Origin: Chrysomallon squamiferum
Lineage: Eukaryota; Mollusca; Gastropoda; Neomphalida; Peltospiridae
Direction of reading: 5' to 3'
Assembly (NCBI GenBank): GCA_012295275.1
Contig: CM022665.1
Location: 42,786,152-42,848,151 of the forward strand
DNA length: 62,000 bases
Shown here: positions 59,485-62,000 of the stretch, piece after piece
Numbering within the stretch: the first letter of the stretch is position 1
Layout of the letters: every line of letters begins with the position of its first letter
The notes under the pieces: generated by a model
Seen by the model: the letters and a program-made list of their open reading frames with translations, nothing else
Database searches by the model: none
What the model was told of the DNA's origin: nothing
Translations under genes and position numbers: made by a program

Positions 59485-60201
59485 GTAAGTGTCTGTTAAT
59501 GTGTTATTTTCATATTGTAAGTTTAATTTTATTTCGAAAATAATAAGTATTTATATGCCTTTTGATTTTTTTTTTTTTTTAAATTAATAATTTGGAGTGT
59601 TTTGTACTGATGTCTTCGTTCAATCAATCCTTATCAAGTTATCTCGATACGACGATAGGTTTTCACTTTTCAGATTGTCATTTCTTTCGAGTGATGTGAC
59701 TTCATTAAATTGCTGTGTTTTAATACAGCATCTATTATTATATTAGTAACTACTAAGGACATATGATCGTGTTCAATTATAGTACAGATTATGTCTGAAT
59801 AATTATGAGTTTTATCTCCATTAATTGTCCTTATCGTCAAGAGTTGTCTTTTTTACATAAGAGTTATCGTTCATGGACAATTTTCGTTTTGTTCTAAATA
59901 AGTTATCACTGTTATGAAATAAAAAAGTATTTCTTCAGATAAAGGAGGCTATTAACCATATATTTTGAGGAACATTTAGAAATAATTTAATAAACAAATC
60001 AGAGAAATGCATTTCTAAAAAAAAAACCAAGTAATTTATTTTACATAATTATTATATAATCATCAGTTTATTTTTATTCTTTAAATTATTATTTATTTAT
60101 TTTATTATTATTATTTTTTAATCAAATATTTTAATTGTAAACATTTTGAAGTTTCTTTTAAAAAATAATAATGACTACCTTTTTTTTTTTATCTACAACA
60201 G
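59485..60201 (+). other. Probable TRNT1 intron 1
   Basis: Runs from the GTAAGT donor to the pyrimidine-rich acceptor ending TTTTTATCTACAACAG. Content is AT-rich with T-runs at 59566-59580 and 60181-60190. No other exon seen. Confidence 0.4.
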
Positions 60202-60578
60202 GTATTCAATAACCTATGTTTTTGTGGAAAGTTCTTCCATTGTTGACCAGAGAATTTGTAAAAACAACTTTGAGATATGTTCACACAGCAAAACCTGGCA
60301 AGCTACTGACAATGAAACTTGACAGTCCGGAGTTCAAGTCCTTGTTCACACCAGAACTCAACAGACTTGTTTCGATTTTTAAAAAACACAACCATGAACT
60401 GCGAATTGCAGGAGGGGCAGTGCGAGACTTGCTCATGGGAATTGAGCCTCATGATGTGGATTTTGCAACTACAGCAACACCTGATGAAATGAAGGAGTTG
60501 TTTGAGTTGGAGGGAATACGAATGATAAATAACAGAGGAGAAAAGCATGGAACCATTACAGCCAGAATTAACGATAAG
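60202..60578 (+). CDS. TRNT1, first coding exon (CCA-adding tRNA nucleotidyltransferase)
   Basis: TRNT1 adds the 3'-terminal CCA to tRNAs from CTP and ATP, in mitochondria and in the cytosol/nucleus. The frame starts at 60216 and gives 121 codons to a donor at 60579 (AAG|GTATTA, phase 0). Residues 1-32 are basic and hydrophobic ([14 protein letters not shown]...), as in a mitochondrial targeting signal. Next come [12 protein letters not shown] (33-44), the class II nucleotidyltransferase motif [13 protein letters not shown] (63-75), the metal-binding DxD in [11 protein letters not shown] (Asp80 and Asp82) and [13 protein letters not shown] (105-117). All agree with animal TRNT1 order and spacing. 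The first ATG has a poor context (CCT before it); Met33 at 60312 has A at -3 and matches the second start used for the cytosolic form in vertebrates. The frame continues into a T-rich intron, so residues after Lys121 in that reading are not protein. Confidence 0.93.
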
Positions 60579-60594
60579 GTATTAATATTATTAA

Positions 60595-60625
<31 letters not shown>

Positions 60626-60674
60626 CCTAATTAGATTTTTCTTCATTTCCTCCTTTTTCTTCTTCTTCTTCTGC

Positions 60675-60727
<53 letters not shown>

Positions 60728-61270
60728 TTCTCTCTCCATTTTTTTTCTTAATTTTTTAATTTATTTTTAGTTGTTGATGTTGTTGATTTTACTTTTTTTT
60801 TTTTTAAAGATGCTGCCAATTCCCTGGATCTTTCTTTTTCAATCATAGATTGACTTTTTGTTATTAGTTGCTCTTCTGAAATTTAAAAAAAAAAAAAACC
60901 TTTATAAAAAATGTTTATTAGCACATTTTATAGCAAAACCATAGTTATAATGTTTTTAAAATTTACATAGCGTCCTTAACGTGGACATCTCAAGATAAGT
61001 TTTTTTCTGATCATTATTTAAAATATGACTGAAAAAGTTACTATTTTTCAAAGAGTATGATGTAATAATTCATCTTGTTTTCTTTTTTACTTTTTTTTTT
61101 TTTTTTTCTTTTTATAAACTGATTGATTTCATATATTAATTTTTTTAAACTATTAATTATATTTCTTTTGAAAATATAATAAAATTTGTGTTTGTTTAAA
61201 TTTATTGAGAAATACATTGTTATTAAACTGAAGTCATGTTTCATTCCATACTATTATGTTTTGAAATTAG
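60579..61270 (+). other. TRNT1 intron between the two coding exons
   Basis: A 692-bp intron with a poly-T run (60599-60625), a (TTC)n(TTA)n compound microsatellite (60657-60727), more T-runs and a branch/acceptor region ending TTTTGAAATTAG. The acceptor has a weak pyrimidine tract. Confidence 0.85.
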
Positions 61271-61398
61271 GATAATTTTGAAGTTACCACTCTTCGTATT
61301 GATGTTGTTACGGATGGGCCATGCTGAAGTGGAATTTACCAGAGACTGGCAGCTGGACGCAAACAGAAGAGATTTAACAATCAACGCCATGTTTCTTG
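61271..61398 (+). CDS. TRNT1, second coding exon, with a frame break
   Basis: From the acceptor the phase-0 frame reads [16 protein letters not shown], as in other TRNT1 proteins. It then meets CCA TGC TGA, a stop at 61325-61327. The expected continuation [19 protein letters not shown] followed by TINAMFLG is present from 61320 in another frame. Conserved DGRHAEVEF is coded here as GAT GGGC CAT, four bases where Gly-Arg need six. If two bases are missing, the true exon would be 130 nt and end in phase 1 at LG, as the donor TTG|GTGAGA implies. RRDLTIN is the template-recognition neighbourhood of class II CCA enzymes. Conservation on both sides is too good for an old pseudogene, so a sequence or assembly indel is likeliest. 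A recent null allele is the alternative. Confidence 0.85.
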
Positions 61399-62000
61399 GT
61401 GAGATTTTATACTTTCTCATTAAAATACTAGATAAGTTTATATCAACCTAGCTTGGAAATATATACATTTTTCTTATTTGTTACATCCATGCTTTAAAAT
61501 GGAATATATCTATAATCCCAAGTTAAATTTTAATTTTTTAAAATATAGACCCTTACCAAAAAAAAAAAAAAAAAAATTATTACTCTTGTTTTCTTTATTG
61601 ATACATTTATTTTCTGCAAATGATGTCTTATTTAATTTTTGATAATTTAAATATATAGCATACTTATATATGTTTTAGTAAATTACAAATTAAATTATTA
61701 TTTTGTAAAATGATCTTAATAACCCTTTAATTTCAGATATATAAAACATATTGATAGTTCCAGCAAAGAAATAAGAATAAAATGTTCTATTTCTCTGTAT
61801 TTTGCTTTAACATTTTATTGTACTCATAGCAGCAGATTTTGTATTTAATAAATAACTAGTTTGCCTTGTGATTACATAGTGAAATTTATTTTAGATGTTA
61901 TTATTGGGAAAATATTTAAACTGTTACTAATGGCAACAGTCAAAGCAGACCTCTTTCTTCATTAACTAATAGAAAACATTACTATTAAATGAACAAATTA
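61399..62000 (+). other. TRNT1 intron running off the window
   Basis: AT-rich sequence with an A-run at 61559-61576. The next expected TRNT1 segment (GYEDLKNKKVRFVG-type in relatives) is not present before the right edge. Confidence 0.7.

Noticed and set aside
61236-61451. 71-residue plus ORF starting [13 protein letters not shown]
   Set aside because: Its first third is intron and wrong-frame sequence. Only the HAEVEF...MFLG part is TRNT1, and it belongs to the exon at 61271-61398.

Overview
This is a gene-poor, strongly AT-rich stretch of animal nuclear DNA. Genes are split by GT-AG introns, introns are long, and simple repeats are very dense. Nothing in it looks prokaryotic. The mix of A/T-rich trinucleotide arrays, (TG)n/(TATG)n tracts, many minisatellites and tRNA-like SINE fragments would suit a lophotrochozoan such as a mollusc. 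That placement is an inference from texture, not from a diagnostic gene.

Two genes can be supported. On the minus strand, two exons about 20 kb apart (29132-29194 and 8576-8748) join in phase. They encode a short charged leader and the whole basic helix-loop-helix of a class I (alpha-type) bHLH-PAS transcription factor. The PAS domains must lie beyond the left edge or in exons I could not find, and the 5' end lies somewhere right of 29.2 kb. On the plus strand, the right end carries the start of the mitochondrial/cytosolic CCA-adding enzyme TRNT1: a probable 5'UTR exon ending at 59484, a first coding exon at 60202-60578 with the catalytic DxD, and a second at 61271-61398 with the RRDLTIN motif. 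The second coding exon is out of frame by two bases in this sequence, which puts a stop at 61325. The gene runs off the right edge.

The other ~61 kb is introns and intergenic DNA. Region by region: 0-8.5 kb is AT-rich DNA with a 40-bp array (20 units) and a degenerate ~78-bp array. 8.7-29.1 kb is the large bHLH-PAS intron, with many microsatellites, tRNA-like SINE relics, a degenerate ~140-bp repeat family holding a perfect 40-nt inverted repeat, and a relic of a LINE reverse-transcriptase C-terminus that has itself become a 60-bp tandem array. 29.2-55 kb has a recent 280-bp tandem duplication, a 39-bp dimeric array open on both strands, a 24-bp array, several two-copy duplications and a 1.8-kb array of a 52-bp unit. 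55.2-59.5 kb is a visibly CpG-richer segment leading into the TRNT1 start, the best place for promoters of both genes.

Most long open frames in the window are side effects of tandem repeats. I found no convincing operon-like, defence or otherwise new multi-gene system. The observations most worth following are the TRNT1 frame break, the divergent bHLH, the satellite made from a LINE tail, the inverted repeat, and the array whose every unit looks like a 3' splice site.
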